This document shows, in pieces, positions 23,508-34,894 of a DNA stretch of 64,000 nucleotides (within the stretch, counting starts at the first letter, position 1; every line of letters starts with the position of its first letter). The translations under genes were made by a program, and so were the position numbers. Source of the stretch: Hydrangea macrophylla. Taxonomy: Eukaryota; Streptophyta; Magnoliopsida; Cornales; Hydrangeaceae. The notes under the pieces are model-generated. The model saw only the letters and a list, made by a program, of their open reading frames with translations, did not search any database and was not told the origin of the DNA. The stretch is from positions 12,030,001-12,094,000 of the forward strand of contig CM066994.1 of assembly GCA_033977485.1 (NCBI GenBank), in the 5' to 3' direction.

Positions 23508-23520
23508 ATCTATATATAGG
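23508..23520 (-). promoter_or_regulatory. TATA box of alpha solo LTR
   Basis: The minus strand reads CCTATATATAGAT, in the position of the CCTATAAATAG boxes of element A. Confidence 0.5.
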
Positions 23521-24050
23521 CACAACTCTAAAAAATTGTGTTTACCTCCCAGCGAGTTTTCAAAACTCCTAATTATTCTCCGAAACTTCTTACATGCCTA
23601 ATTCATTGCTTCATAAGTGGAAACTAAAATTTAAGCTCCGTTTTCATCTAAGTTCCGTTTGGTTGCTAAAACGCAATTTCACATGATTTTATGAAATTAC
23701 TAATTAGCCTACCAAATATGTAGCATTTTCATTCGTCCTCACCAGGATACTAAAATTAACAACAGAAATATATTCTAAACCAGATAATAATACAGATAGT
23801 GAAATACACAGGTAAACATTTATTTCCAGATAAACATTTAGGGTATTCCACAATGACCGCCTCAATCTCGGAGAGACAACATTACATCAAAACACTCATT
23901 CAACACAGTCTCAGAGGGTTCTCTTACATAGACACCCAAATCAACTCGTAGTCACAACTCACTCACACATGTGCCACAAATGTACAACACATCACATTAT
24001 CATGAATGACAATGCAATGAAAATGCAACAACATGCATATGGCTATTATA

Positions 24051-24290
24051 ACCCCTATCCACTGAAATACCAAAGTACCACCCTAGATGGGTATGGATCG
24101 CGGTTGCTGATTTTAGGAACATGGTTGAAGAAATTAGTATGGAAAATCGTGAAGATGACAAATATGTATGATACTGCAGTTAATTACACTACCACTGAAA
24201 ATACTCCAAAACACCCTAAGAATGGGAAATTTTAGGGTAGAGGTAACACATGTCATGTATACTTACTCGCAGTCAATTGAAATGACTTTT
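24051..24290. repeat. Tandem ~1.3 kb repeat, unit 1, part c
   Basis: Matches 56560-56780, including AGTACCACCCT, GACAAATATGTATGATACTG and GGTAACACATGTCATG. Confidence 0.85.
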
Positions 24291-24304
24291 CACTACAACA
24301 AAAA

Positions 24305-24960
24305 ACCCTTATTATGACTTTAAAAAAGAGTCATAAATGTATATTTATGACTTTTTTTAAGGTTTTAAAATAAGTCATAAAATTGCAGTCATAAATAAGT
24401 TCGAGTTTGTTAAAAAAGTAATAAATAATTATTACTTTTACAACAGTTCTAAAAAAAAGTCATATATTTTCAAATTATTTATGACTATTTTTTAATTGAT
24501 ACAGTCATAAATAATTTTCAAAAAAGTCATAAATAGCCTTTTAAAAAGGTCATAAATAACCTTTTAAAAAGTTATAAATAATCTTCAAAAAAGTCATAAA
24601 TAACATTTTAAAAAGTCATAAATAGCTTTTTTAAAAAGTCATAAATAGCCTTTTAAAAAGGCCATAGATAATCTTCAAAAAAGTCATCAATAACCTTTTA
24701 AAAAGTCATAAATAATCTTCAAAAAAGTCATAAATAACCCTTAAATAATCATAAATAATCTTTAAAATAGTCATAAATAACCTTCAAAAAAATCATAAAT
24801 AATCTTTAACTAGTCATAAATAATCTTTAAAACAGTCACAAATAATCTTTTAAAAAGTCATAAGTAATCACACTATTTATGACTTTAGTAGAACTACTAC
24901 TAATTTATGATTGTTTTTTTATGAAACAGTCATATATAATATAAAACACATTTTTAAAAA
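24305..24960. repeat. Left subterminal repeat array of the CACTA element
   Basis: About 25 copies of AGTCATAAATAA(C/T)CTT-type motifs, spaced about 20-24 bases, in both orientations near the ends. Such arrays bind the transposase-associated protein in characterised CACTA elements. Confidence 0.85.
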
Positions 24961-27252
24961 AAAAATGTTTTGTTGATAATCCAATAATCAAGAATTACAC
25001 AATTCAGATACATCAAAACATGTTACACAATTCAGAATATATATACATATACAAATCACAAGAACCATATTCAAATACTATCTTCCTTTCAACCAAAATT
25101 TTTCATTCATCAATCTAATAATTAATTATGTACAAGAAAAATGTAACAGTAACCACTAAATATGTATTAAACCAACAAACCAATAATGTATATGTAACAT
25201 TGTTAAAAAAAACAAGATTAGTGTCTATTTAAACTCTTCAATCACTGCTAGTACATCAACTTATTTCCAATATTTGTTCCATGTACTCTAACTGTATAGC
25301 ACTGCAACAAAAATGAAAATCAATGTATTAGATTCTATATAACAAGTATATAATTTTTTTAAATTATAAAAATATGGATTACCTAGAAAAAGGAAAAAAT
25401 GTTGAACTTTTCAATATTTAAATGTATTCTTGAATGAACTTCTCATCAGATTTTAACTTCTCGATGAGGCTAGAAACACCTATTGGGGTGTTCATTCAAG
25501 ACAAGTACTGCTTAAGTGGCACACGGAACTTCTAAGGATCAAATGAACTTCACCCCCATAGTTTCAGAGATTGAAGTCTGACCGAATGTTGACATTAAAA
25601 GTCATTCTCAACGAATCAACTTGCTATGATCATTCCCTGATTTAAAAATCAAACATCAAATTATACAAGCCTGGAACTATTCAGCCAGTACAGTTCCAAT
25701 TAAATTATAATTTTTAAGTAGAATTTACAACTGTAAGATACCAAACACGTAAAGGGGAAGTATACCAATCCAGCAATGTTGCTCATTTTTAACCTTGCTT
25801 GCAATGTTGTTGGACAGCCAATCCAGTCCCTCATAAAGCCCATCCTTAGAAGTTGCTCATGTGCTCTGGATATACCTGAGATGGTCCACCAAATCAAATA
25901 AAAAAGGAGTAAAATTAAGGAAATGTGTAAGCCAAGGACGAAGCAACTCCTCATCTTTCAGGGTAATGCCGTATAACCTCCTACATATGACCCTTGTTCA
26001 TTTTTAATTTTGTTCTGAATTGTTGCACCTGCTTAAAGTTCATGATCGAGCATATTTAATTCTCAGTTGGAATAACTATATAAAAATAGGAAGCAAAAAT
26101 ATGGAGGAGGAAAATTGAAGGGAGGGCAATTAACCTGATTCGATGCCCAAGAGCACAGATGAGTTGTGATATGTGACCGATCACATCTTATAACATAGTA
26201 GTACAAAATGAGCATGAAAATGTATCCAAGCCTTCTATCATTGGGATATCGTAGATGAATTAGGACTCATAGGCATAAAAAGTTGCCAAACCGAAACGCA
26301 AAGAACAAATGCACAGATACAAGTTCAAGTACAAAGGGCAACCCTCCCAAAAATCATTTAGTACCAGTGTTCACTCAGTGACATAAGTACTTCCAACAAT
26401 TAAATCAGTACATACAAAACAACGACTATTCACATTTAACCAGACGAAAAAAAAAAACCCACTGTTCGAGCCCCGCTATCCCCATCCCGCACTAACCTGC
26501 CTAACACTCTTACTCTACCAAATAAAAAAAGATTTAATTTCCTGAAGTATTAAAAAGTAAACTCTTTGAAAGACCAAAAGAAGGATGAGTACAATGTAGA
26601 GATTTCAATTAGTAAAATAAAACTCTTAAGATATTTTTTTTTCTTCGTTGTATTTAATTGTAGCATAAGATAAACATAAAGATTGGACATGGACCTAAGC
26701 ATTTGGCCTTTTGGTATGAAGTGGTTGTTCCAAACTTGAGCCAATGCTCTCTTATCCGTCCAAGCTTTTACTTTGCACTAATAGTAGCTTCTTACTAACA
26801 AAAATATTAGAAGCTTAAATATTTATAAAATATTGGTTCAACTCCCATAAATTACCTAGCTATATGTCATTAAAGTTTGGTCAAATCAGTATGTACAATC
26901 AGGTTGAAGCAAACAAAATCCACTTTATTTTGGTAGCCTAACAATACACAATATCACAAATGTATGGGAAAATGGTACAGAGTCAAGGGAGGGAGTATTT
27001 ATTCCATTAATGAGATCTATTACAAGTCCCCAACATCAACAACCATTTTTGAAAGCCATTTAATACAGTTACCCATTTTTTACTGCAACATGGAGATGGA
27101 GACAACATATACAAACACTGACCTAACCTAAATATCATAGGTTCTTATACAAAATTAGGTTCCTATACAAAATTAGGTTCCCAAATTTGGAACCAATTTG
27201 GGAACCATAGAATTATTATTATGTCTATTTTCTAAAAAACCAACATAAATGT
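24961..27252. other. CACTA interior, left half, no recognisable gene
   Basis: AT-rich sequence with short open frames only (the longest is 84 codons at 25700-25954 on the minus strand, hydrophobic and without recognised domains). CTTGAATGAAC near 25433 and GTTCATTCAAG near 25489 form an 11-bp inverted repeat. Confidence 0.45.
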
Positions 27253-27954
27253 TGTAATAACCTGCATTTCCATTTAATTTAAAATTCATGTCCATATTTA
27301 ATTTATGTGTATTTGCATTGGCATATTTAAATTCTATTAGCATGGTCTGCTTTTATTTTAATTCCAGTCACTTGTTTGGAATATTAATGTCTTATCTAAT
27401 TCACATTTAAATTCTATTGGAGGCCAAACTGCAATTTTACAAAATTAATAATACCTGTGTGGATTTCAAAGTCTGTATTTCAAAACGGTGGAAATATTTC
27501 CTTTTGACTCAAACAGTATTTTTATAAAACCAGAAAACCATTTCTTGCAGTAAAATGAATTTTCTGTATTTTTGTGGTGACCACCGCACCCCGAAAATAC
27601 CAGTTTATGTCCAAAACTGTCCGTGTTGTGTTTAATTTCCACAGATTTTGGAAGTGACCGATTTGGACATTCACTTTATTTCCAATTATGGCAAGTGATG
27701 ATTGCCTTGTGCCTTGTTTGGGAACATACAACTTATATGTGCAAATGTTGTGTCCATAAGCTATATTGCCAAACACCTCAAGATTGACCCCTATTGATCT
27801 ATACTTGCCTCTTCAAAATCTGATGGTGTATATATGTATATACGTATGTGTATATGCTGATAATTTAGAGAGTTTAAGGTTGGGTTAACTCAATTAGAGC
27901 TTGCTAAGTGAGTTTCTAAATTTTTACTTGGTCACCAAGTTCCTCCTTGAGGAT

Positions 27955-27969
27955 TCTATTTATACATGC
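27955..27969 (+). promoter_or_regulatory. TATA box of beta solo LTR
   Basis: TTCTATTTATACATG is followed by CA-rich and then GA-rich sequence. The equivalent place in other beta LTRs reads CTATATACATACAC or CTATATATACACTC on the minus strand (for example 53015-53029). Confidence 0.5.
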
Positions 27970-28599
27970 TCAAGCACACACAAACACACACATTCTGCAC
28001 ATCATTTTCACAGAGAGTTTGAGAGAGAGAGTTTACACAGAGAATTTCAGAATTTCATAGAGAGAGCTCTTAACCTCCATAGCTTGAAAGCTTGAGTTGG
28101 GATTTTCTTATCTCTTATTTCTTTCTCAACAACATCTTTGCTCTTAATCACAGTGAGTATTCTAAACTCACTAAGAATGTAATTTCATATTAATTGCTGT
28201 GTAATTGTTTAATGTTGTAAATCCCCATTGATGATTTTTACGTATGAAGTTCATAGCATAAAAATCATGAATTTCTAAACCCAATCAAAATTCGTTTTTA
28301 GAGATGAATATGGAAGATTATAGTATGCATTGACTATGTTTGAAGTTTTAGAACCCAATTCGTTCATATAAGAAAGTATATTAAAAATGAAGTTTTGACA
28401 TGTTTTAGTTTTTCCTAAAATTAGAGAGCTATGAATCAAATGGTGTTAAATTGACTTTAGATTCTTAATCCTTGTGAAAAACCGAAGAGAACCATATATT
28501 ATATGTCCTATATACTTTAGAATTCCAAAATGGGTCGTTTTGGACCCCTTAAGCTGAAACAGGGCAGTTTTTGCGAAGAAGACGAAGCCTCACCTTCAT

Positions 28600-28905
28600 C
28601 TCGCGCCACGATCGCGAGCGCGAGTATCGCGCGAGCGGCCCGCGCGAGCGACCCTTCGCGCGAGCGGCCCGCGCGCGCGAGGTATGCTTCCTCAGGCAGA
28701 CGTAAGAGTTTATTTATTATAAATGAAAATTTGGCTGGTCGCGGGAGCGAGGGTCGCGCGAGAACCCCTTCGCGCGAGCGATCCGCGCACGCGACCTTGC
28801 TTTCCTCAGGCAGACAGAAAAGTTTAGTATTAAAAGGAAAATGGGCTTATCGCGCGAGCGGCCCGCGCGAGCGACCCTTCGCGCGAGCGGCCCGCGCGCG
28901 CGAGG
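28600..28905. repeat. CGCGCGAG palindrome array in beta LTR (3 blocks)
   Basis: Three GC-rich blocks (about 28600-28681, 28738-28796 and 28849-28905) consist of TCGCGCGAGCG, GGCCCGCGCGAGCGAC and similar strings. They are separated by AT-rich spacers that share CTCAGGCAGAC. The period is roughly 110-140 bp. Local base composition is strikingly unlike the surrounding AT-rich LTR. Confidence 0.9.
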
Positions 28906-29303
28906 TATTGCAGTTTCTGTTTTTGTCTGTTTTTCTATTAAGGGACTGTTTGGATGAAATGTATATACTGTTGAGGTTCTGTTTGGGAAACTTGGTTAAT
29001 CAGAACTCTATTTGGTTATGTTTGAATAATTAAAACATTGTAGTATGACTCATTAATCCCCGTACGCGTGTTGTTCCGTTAATTCAGCATTTTGGGTTTA
29101 AGTGCATAGCATTCATGTGGGTCAGTGGTACATGCATAGGGGTGTCAGTCTGTGTGGAAAAGAGTAATGGTAGTGGGGAAAGAGTATGAGTTTGTGTTTG
29201 TGATCGTGGTTGTGGTTGTGGGTGAGTATGAGTTTGTGGTTATGGTCGTGGTTATGGTTGTGGATGAGAATGTGGAAGAGGGTATCTTTGAAATGCGACG
29301 GTG

Positions 29304-29580
29304 GCAAATATGGACACTCCCTGACGCCCATGGAAGCGTTAAAGTGTGTGAAGCCGAACTCGGACACTCCCTGGCACCCATGGTAGTGCTAAAGTGTGGC
29401 CTACGTACACTCCCTGATAACTCGAGTCTGGATACTGTGTGAGGGGTCGCCCCGGTATTTGCATGGCGGTTAGGGTATTCAAAGTGTGAGGCATTGGACA
29501 CTCCCTGGTACCCCGGACCAAAGTGTGAGGCAAACTGGACACTCCCTGGCGCCCCGTTGCTAAAGTGTGGCTATCTGAGT
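29304..29580. repeat. GACACTCCCTGG array in beta LTR
   Basis: Six copies of (G/T)ACACTCCCTG(G/A) (about 29311, 29364, 29407, 29497 and 29539, plus variants) alternate with AAAGTGTG, which can pair with CACACTTT-like or partly with GACACT strings. Unit length is about 45-60 bases. All four beta LTRs have it. Confidence 0.8.
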
Positions 29581-30251
29581 GTTTCAAAGATACCAGGAGT
29601 AGGATAGTGGGTTGTTGTGGCTGTCGAGAGAAAAGAGTCGGCAAGATGAGTGTGGTGCATTGTTCTCATACACGGTCCCATCTGTGTAAATTTACCCTCT
29701 TTAAATAATGTTATGGTTGTTTTTCTAAACGAGCTCTTTAATCATAATTATAAACTTGTGGATTTAATTTGGGATTTGGAAAAAGGTAAGTTGGTATGTT
29801 TTACATTCAAAGTCATGTTTTTAATACTCACCAGCTTCTTGAAGCTGACAACGTTGATGCGTCCTGGACATTCGTGTTCAGGCTTTTCAGGTTACAATCA
29901 GGAGGAATCATACGATTATGCTAATTAAGATTGGCTGCTGTTGGGACGAGAAACTGTTTATGTTACGCTTTAAGTTTATTTGTTTGAGTTTTAAACTGTT
30001 TTGTTTTAAGGATGACTGTAACAGACTCTAAGATATTATTTTATTTTCAAGGCGGTCTGTGCCTTAGTTGACTCCGGTTCATAAGATGTAATAAGTTAGA
30101 AAATTTTTGTAAGCCTTGATTGCTTTACTCTGATTATTATGTTTTGTTGTTTGACGTTTGGGACGGAATCGATCCTTCAAACTGTCGCGACCTACGGGTC
30201 CATAAAGGAAATTAAACGCTTTCCTTATTTATGCTACGTCGGGGCGTGACA

Positions 30252-31276
30252 AATGTGGATTTATTTATGTCGGTTTTAATTTTTTTTTCATGTCTATTTT
30301 CTTTCAAACCGACATAAATGTGGATTTATTTATGTCAATTTCAATTTTTTTGTATCCTGTTATATGTCTATTTTCTACATGGATTTATTTATGTCGATTT
30401 CAGTATGTACAATAATGTGGATTTAATCATTCTTCATTTTCATATTAGAATGAAGTGCAAAGTTCATAACAAAAATTTTATTAAATTCCTTTGTAATTAT
30501 GTTTCAAATCTAACCTCAATCTTCGTAAATTCCAGATCTATGTTGCCACACCACATAAGATAGAAGTAAAAACCTGAGCATTGTACATGATCAGTCGTAT
30601 GATTCAGCTAATTTAAGTACAAATACACATTGAAAGATAACAGAGATAGTAAACAATTAGATTGCAAAGTGAGAGTTCATTTAATTCAACGAATTAGTAA
30701 TCAAAGAACAATCACCTTTAATTCAGAATTGGAGAACAATCACACATCGATATACAGATATATAACTGTATAGGTATACATATACAAAGAGAGAGATAGA
30801 GAGAGGGAGTGTTTACCATAAATAGCGAGGGTGGGTCAGATCAATCTGATTCATCTCAGGACATTGCTTCAATATGTCGGCTAAAAAGCTCTAAACAAGG
30901 TAATTGATCTCTATGAACAAATTGGCCCTAATTTTTTGCCCTAATTTTTTGCCCAAATGCATATAAAAACAAATTATTTTTCAGCCCTAGTTTGACACTT
31001 TAAGGCATCAATTGACAACAATAATGCAAATCAAAATCATCTCAGGAAGAAAAAGATTTCAAAAAACTAACCAAAGGTCGCCGAAGGTCAGTTGGTCGTA
31101 GAAGTCGTCGTCACCTTCTCCGTCAACGTACCCTAGTTTACAAAGAACTTGAATCCACTATTCTTCATCTCTTCAAACACGATCTTCGAATTGATGATCG
31201 GGTGCGGTGGTTCTTTGGTTCAAACACGATTTTCCAATCGATGATCACTGCATTGTAGCCTCACCATGTCGATCGC

Positions 31277-31323
<47 letters not shown>

Positions 31324-31500
31324 GTTGATTATTTTGATTCTAAGAAATAGGATTCTATTGAGATTAAGGATGTCATTTTTTTAAACCATTTATGTCAATT
31401 GTTTTTCTTAAATATGTTTTTATTTTAGGCATAACTTTAGGCAAGCACAAAATATTTTCTTGCTAAAACCCATCTTTAGCAAGGACTAATAGTTTTCTGG
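30252..31500. other. CACTA interior, right half
   Basis: 30252-30420 repeats ATTTATGTCGGTTT and AAACCGACATAAAT in both orientations. 30785-30810 is GA-rich and 31281-31321 is a (CT)n tract. On the minus strand, 31060-31140 has an exon-like acidic stretch (GEGDDDFYDQLTFGDLW) without a start codon. No transposase is recognised. Confidence 0.4.
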
Positions 31501-31800
31501 CTAAAAGTATATTTTAGCAAGAAATTATTTTCTTACAACTATAAAAGAGGCCGCCTATCCTCTTAAAAGGGAGAGCATTCTTAACCTAAAGAGAGCACCG
31601 TAAACTATCATCACGCATATACCCGACCGGTATTACTGGTAGTGCCGCCCAACACTGTTAGCTCACCAGGCCCGCCGGTGATCTGCTAGTAGAGCGCGCT
31701 GACGCACCCGTGGACGTAGGTCACCTCATTAACGGGGCCGAACCACACGCAAACTTTCTTGTCTTTTCCTTCTTAGTTCTCTTACCAAATTTTGGCATCA
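31500..31800 (+). mobile_element. Probable copia-type LTR fragment inside CACTA
   Basis: GC-richer sequence containing CTATAAAAGAGG (31530-31541), TGGACGTAGGTCACCTC (31713-31729) and CCGAACCACACGCAAACTTT (31738-31757). The order TATA, then 'GGACGTAGGTCA', then 'GAACCAC..AAA..CTTGT' is typical of the promoter and U5 part of many plant copia LTRs. I cannot place its ends or a target duplication. Confidence 0.5.
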
Positions 31801-31803
31801 TCA

Positions 31804-33143
31804 CGTTCGATTCTAGAAACTCAAAGAAAAGTCATAAAAATATATAAAAAAAAATTTATGACTGCCCAAAAATGTAGTCATAAAAGTCTTGTTATTTATG
31901 ACACTTTTTTAAATACTTATTATATATGACACTTTTCAAATATCTGTCATAAAAAATCTTATTATTTATGATAATTTTCAAAAAACTGTCATAAAATATG
32001 TAATATGATTCTTAGTAAAATCTAAAGTTATGATACTAAAAGTAACTATCAAGTTTTAACTATCCAATTTTAAAAATAAAATTCTTAAAAACTAGTCCCT
32101 CAAATATCGATTTAAGTGAAATTTCACTTAATATTCATGTACAGATTCAGTGAAATTTCACATAATATTCGTGTATGCCAAGTGAAATTTCACTAAATAT
32201 TTTTATACAGAGGACCTTTCCCTAATCAAGAATCTTAATTAACTTTCAAAAATCATAGCATACTATCTTTTTCACTATTTTTTCCAAAAACGGTACCGAT
32301 TCTAGAACTCAAAGAAAAATAATCATAAAAATAAAGAATATTTATGACTACCCAAAAATGTAGTCATAAAAGTCTTGCTATTTATGACATTATTCTAAAT
32401 ACTTATTTTATATGACACTTTTCAAAAATATGTCATAATAAATCTTATTATTTATGACCATTTTCAAAAAATTGTCATAAAAAATCTTATTATTTATGAC
32501 CATTATCAAAAAACTGTCATAAAAAACATAATATTCGTGCATGCCAAGTGAAATTTTACTAAATATTTTTATACAGATGACCTTTCCCTAATCAAGAATC
32601 TTAATTAACTTTCAAAAATCTTAGCATACTATCTTTTTCACTATTTTTCCCAAAAGCGGTACTGATTCTAGAACTCAAAGAAAAAGAGTCATAAAAATAA
32701 AGAATATTTATGACTCCCCAAAAATGTAGTCATAAAAGTCTTGTTATTTATGACATTATTCTAAATACTTATTATATATGACACTTTTCAAAAAATAGTG
32801 ATAAACAATCTGATTATTTATGACCATCTTCAAAAAAACAGTCATAAAAAATCTTATTATTTATGACCATCTTCAAAAAACGGTCATAAAAAATCTTTCC
32901 AAAAATCTATCATAAAAAATCTTATTATTTATGACCATTTTCAAAAAACTGTCATAAAAAATCTTATTATTTATGACTAATAAAAAAAATGGTCGTAAAT
33001 AAAACACCACTTACCAATCTTATGACTATATTTGCAAAAAGAGTCATATATGTTGAAAAAAAGTATTTGTTATGACTCTTTTTTTAAAATAGTCATTAGA
33101 CCAAAATTAAAAAAAGTCATAAAAAGGGTTTTTTCTTGTAGTG
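31804..33143. repeat. Right subterminal region of CACTA with three tandem units
   Basis: Units starting at about 31804, 32300 and 32664 share ATTCTAGAA..CTCAAAGAAAA, then ATGTAGTCATAAAAGTCTTG and TTATTTATGAC repeats. The third unit ends with further TCATAAAAAATCTTATTA copies up to the right terminus. Confidence 0.8.
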
Positions 33144-33432
33144 TTTTTGGGTGGGACTCCCATCTAAAAGTGAGATTCCCTGTATTTAAGAAGAAATTAT
33201 TCAATGCGCCGGTTACACCACGTCGCCATGCTAATGTGGTATGACCATTTAATCCAAACCATAAATGTGTCCACTGCTTTTAGGGTGCCCATGATAAGTA
33301 GTTGGCAAATTTAAATGTAAAACCTTGCGAATCACTTGTCATGATCCCTTGGAAATAAGGGGTTAAATGTATGGCTTAGATTAAGTGGTCACACCAAAGT
33401 CTGATACAACAATTTTACCTGACCTACAAACC
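33144..33432. repeat. Tandem ~1.3 kb repeat, unit 1, part d
   Basis: Matches 56780-57056, including AAAGTGAGATTCCCTGTATT and GGTTACACCACGTCG. It closes unit 1. Confidence 0.85.
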
Positions 33433-34238
33433 GCTTAATTCTCCATCTCATCCAAATTAAGGGACCTTTTATGAAACTCCAACTATTTAAGGAAGTGTTA
33501 ATTTGTTATTTTTCATAATTTAATTTCATCTTTTAAGTTCTAAAACCAAACCAAGTCGTGTGTCCCAATCAATTGGGGTTGACTGTTCTTCTTTTAAGTT
33601 CTAAAATTAAAAATATATATATATTGAAAAAAGAACTAACCTCACATCAAATGAAAAGTTTACTTTTAAGTTACTTTTAAAGTTTACCATATCTTGTTTT
33701 AAGTAAAAACATAATAATAATTAACCTCACATAAAATGAATAGTTTACTTTTAAAGTTTACCATTTCTTCTTTTAAATCTAAAAAAGTTAGAAGTTTTTT
33801 TATGCAGTAATGGTAAATTTTAAAAGTAATTGGGACAAAGAACCCTTAAAGTGGGACAAAAGAAGTGTGTGTGCATGGGTTTTGAACTTATGAATAGTAT
33901 ATTTCTCTTGATACTACTAAAAAAGCAAATATACACGTTTTGGTATGAGATTGAACAATAGTTCGTCGCTTTTTTGTATAGCTAAAACATCAATTCGTTT
34001 CATTCAAACAAACACAAGTACAAGAAACAAAAAAATGACTATCCTACAATACATGGATAACCTTTGACCAGTAACAACAGAAAAGCAAGTGAGGGACAAG
34101 ATCCCCTCCTTGTGCGTAAAAAAAATTGGATAACACAGGAACACATCTTCGTGCACCTAAGAGAGGCAACCACTGAGAGTTTATGCACACATGCTTGAAA
34201 GCTATAAGAACCCCCCATCCACCAGAATATCATAGAAT
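33433..34238. repeat. Tandem ~1.3 kb repeat, unit 2, left part
   Basis: Matches unit 1 parts a and b without the 20050-21521 insertion, and so serves as the empty site for it. Unit 2 continues at 56560 after the copia insertion. The net unit length is about 1.30 kb in both copies. Confidence 0.85.
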
Positions 34239-34879
34239 TGTTAGACTTAATTTTGAATTACCATTAATTATGGGACTGCGAAATTGATAAGGAGGGTTTA
34301 AATTAAATCTACTATTATATGGTCCAATATATCAATCCGATTTATAGAGATATGATTGGAATAACTATAGAAGGTTTAGATAATGGGTCAAAAAGAATCC
34401 TAATTTCATTAAATGTCTGCTTTGATGGGTGAGCAGAATAAGATGCTAATTAGGAGACTATTAGGTACTCTCTCTCTCCCTTTAAATATAGTGAAAAACT
34501 CTCCATCAGTAATTACTTTTTATGCAACACGAATTTAGAGGGCAAGAGGAAGAAACTTAGTTGTCCAATACTAAAATATTTTAGGGTTCAAAATCTTAAG
34601 AAGGGATCTGCCATCAGTCTGATTTCTGGAGCCATAAGTCTAATTTCTTGAGACATCATCCTGACTTCAAGAGCCACCAGTCTGATTTCGAGAGTCAAGT
34701 AAGGAAGTACTATGGATCACGGCATGCTTTATTATTATCTTTTAGATTAGGTGGACTTAATCGTGGACATACATGAGAATAAAGATCCTGAAGAACAACG
34801 CATGACTAGTTTATATTTTAATCCTAGATTATTGATTCATGCTTTAATAGTTTGATGGTTGTTCTTGATTATGATTACA
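34239..34879 (+). mobile_element. 5' LTR of copia element C (641 bp)
   Basis: Starts TGTTAGACTTAATT and ends GATTACA, directly before a tRNA-Met-type primer site. The last ~190 bases are repeated at 56365-56559 with about 5% differences, which is the 3' LTR remnant. The candidate target duplication is AGAAT on the left and AGTAC on the right, only 3 of 5 matching. Confidence 0.85.
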
Positions 34880-34881
34880 TG

Positions 34882-34894
34882 TGGTATCAAAGCC
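34882..34894 (+). other. Primer binding site of copia element C
   Basis: TGGTATCAAAGCC lies two bases after the LTR end and is complementary to the 3' region of initiator tRNA-Met, as in most plant copia elements. Confidence 0.85.

Larger units (their letters stand above)
21862..24050 (-). mobile_element. Solo LTR, family alpha (2.19 kb)
   Basis: The unit interrupted here resumes at 24051, and both flanks carry ACCCC (21857-21861 and 24051-24055), a five-base target duplication. The left plus-strand edge is TGTCACAG; the right edge reads TATTATA, so the expected terminal CA has become TA. It aligns with the element A LTR in the same orientation, including the TGTGGCATGCCACC box (21899) and ACCTCGAGGAG-like sequence (near 23355). 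No internal region, PBS or PPT is present, as after LTR-LTR recombination. Confidence 0.85.
27253..30251 (+). mobile_element. Solo LTR, family beta (3.0 kb), inside CACTA
   Basis: Starts TGTAATAACCTGCATT and ends GGGGCGTGACA. Perfect AATGT copies flank it (27248-27252 and 30252-30256). It aligns over its length, in opposite orientation, with the solo LTR at 38688-41628 and both LTRs of the full element at 43194-53709. There is no internal region. The 167-codon open frame at 28530-29033 runs through the CGCG repeats and is not a gene. Confidence 0.95.
24291..33143. mobile_element. CACTA (En/Spm) transposon, non-autonomous, 8.85 kb
   Basis: The left end is CACTACAACAAAAAACCC and the right end, on the minus strand, is CACTACAAGAAAAAACCC, both followed by a TTATGACTTT-like sequence. 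TTT flanks both sides (24288-24290 and 33144-33146), the three-base duplication of CACTA elements. An empty site in unit 2 (56769-56782) confirms the borders. Both subterminal regions are packed with TCATAAATAA/TTATTTATGAC repeats, the usual transposase-binding arrays. No TNP2-type transposase is recognisable. The interior carries a 3 kb solo LTR and a copia LTR fragment, so net length is about 5.6 kb. Confidence 0.92.

Noticed and set aside
28530..29033. 167-codon open frame on the plus strand
   Set aside because: It runs through the CGCG palindrome array of a solo LTR, so its Arg/Ala/Ser-rich composition comes from the repeats. Other beta LTRs do not keep it open.
29122..29644. Several open frames on both strands in 29.1-29.6 kb, and their copies near 39.3, 43.9 and 51.5 kb
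   Set aside because: All lie in the GACACTCCCTGG array of the beta LTRs; they recur because the LTR recurs, not because they code for a protein.
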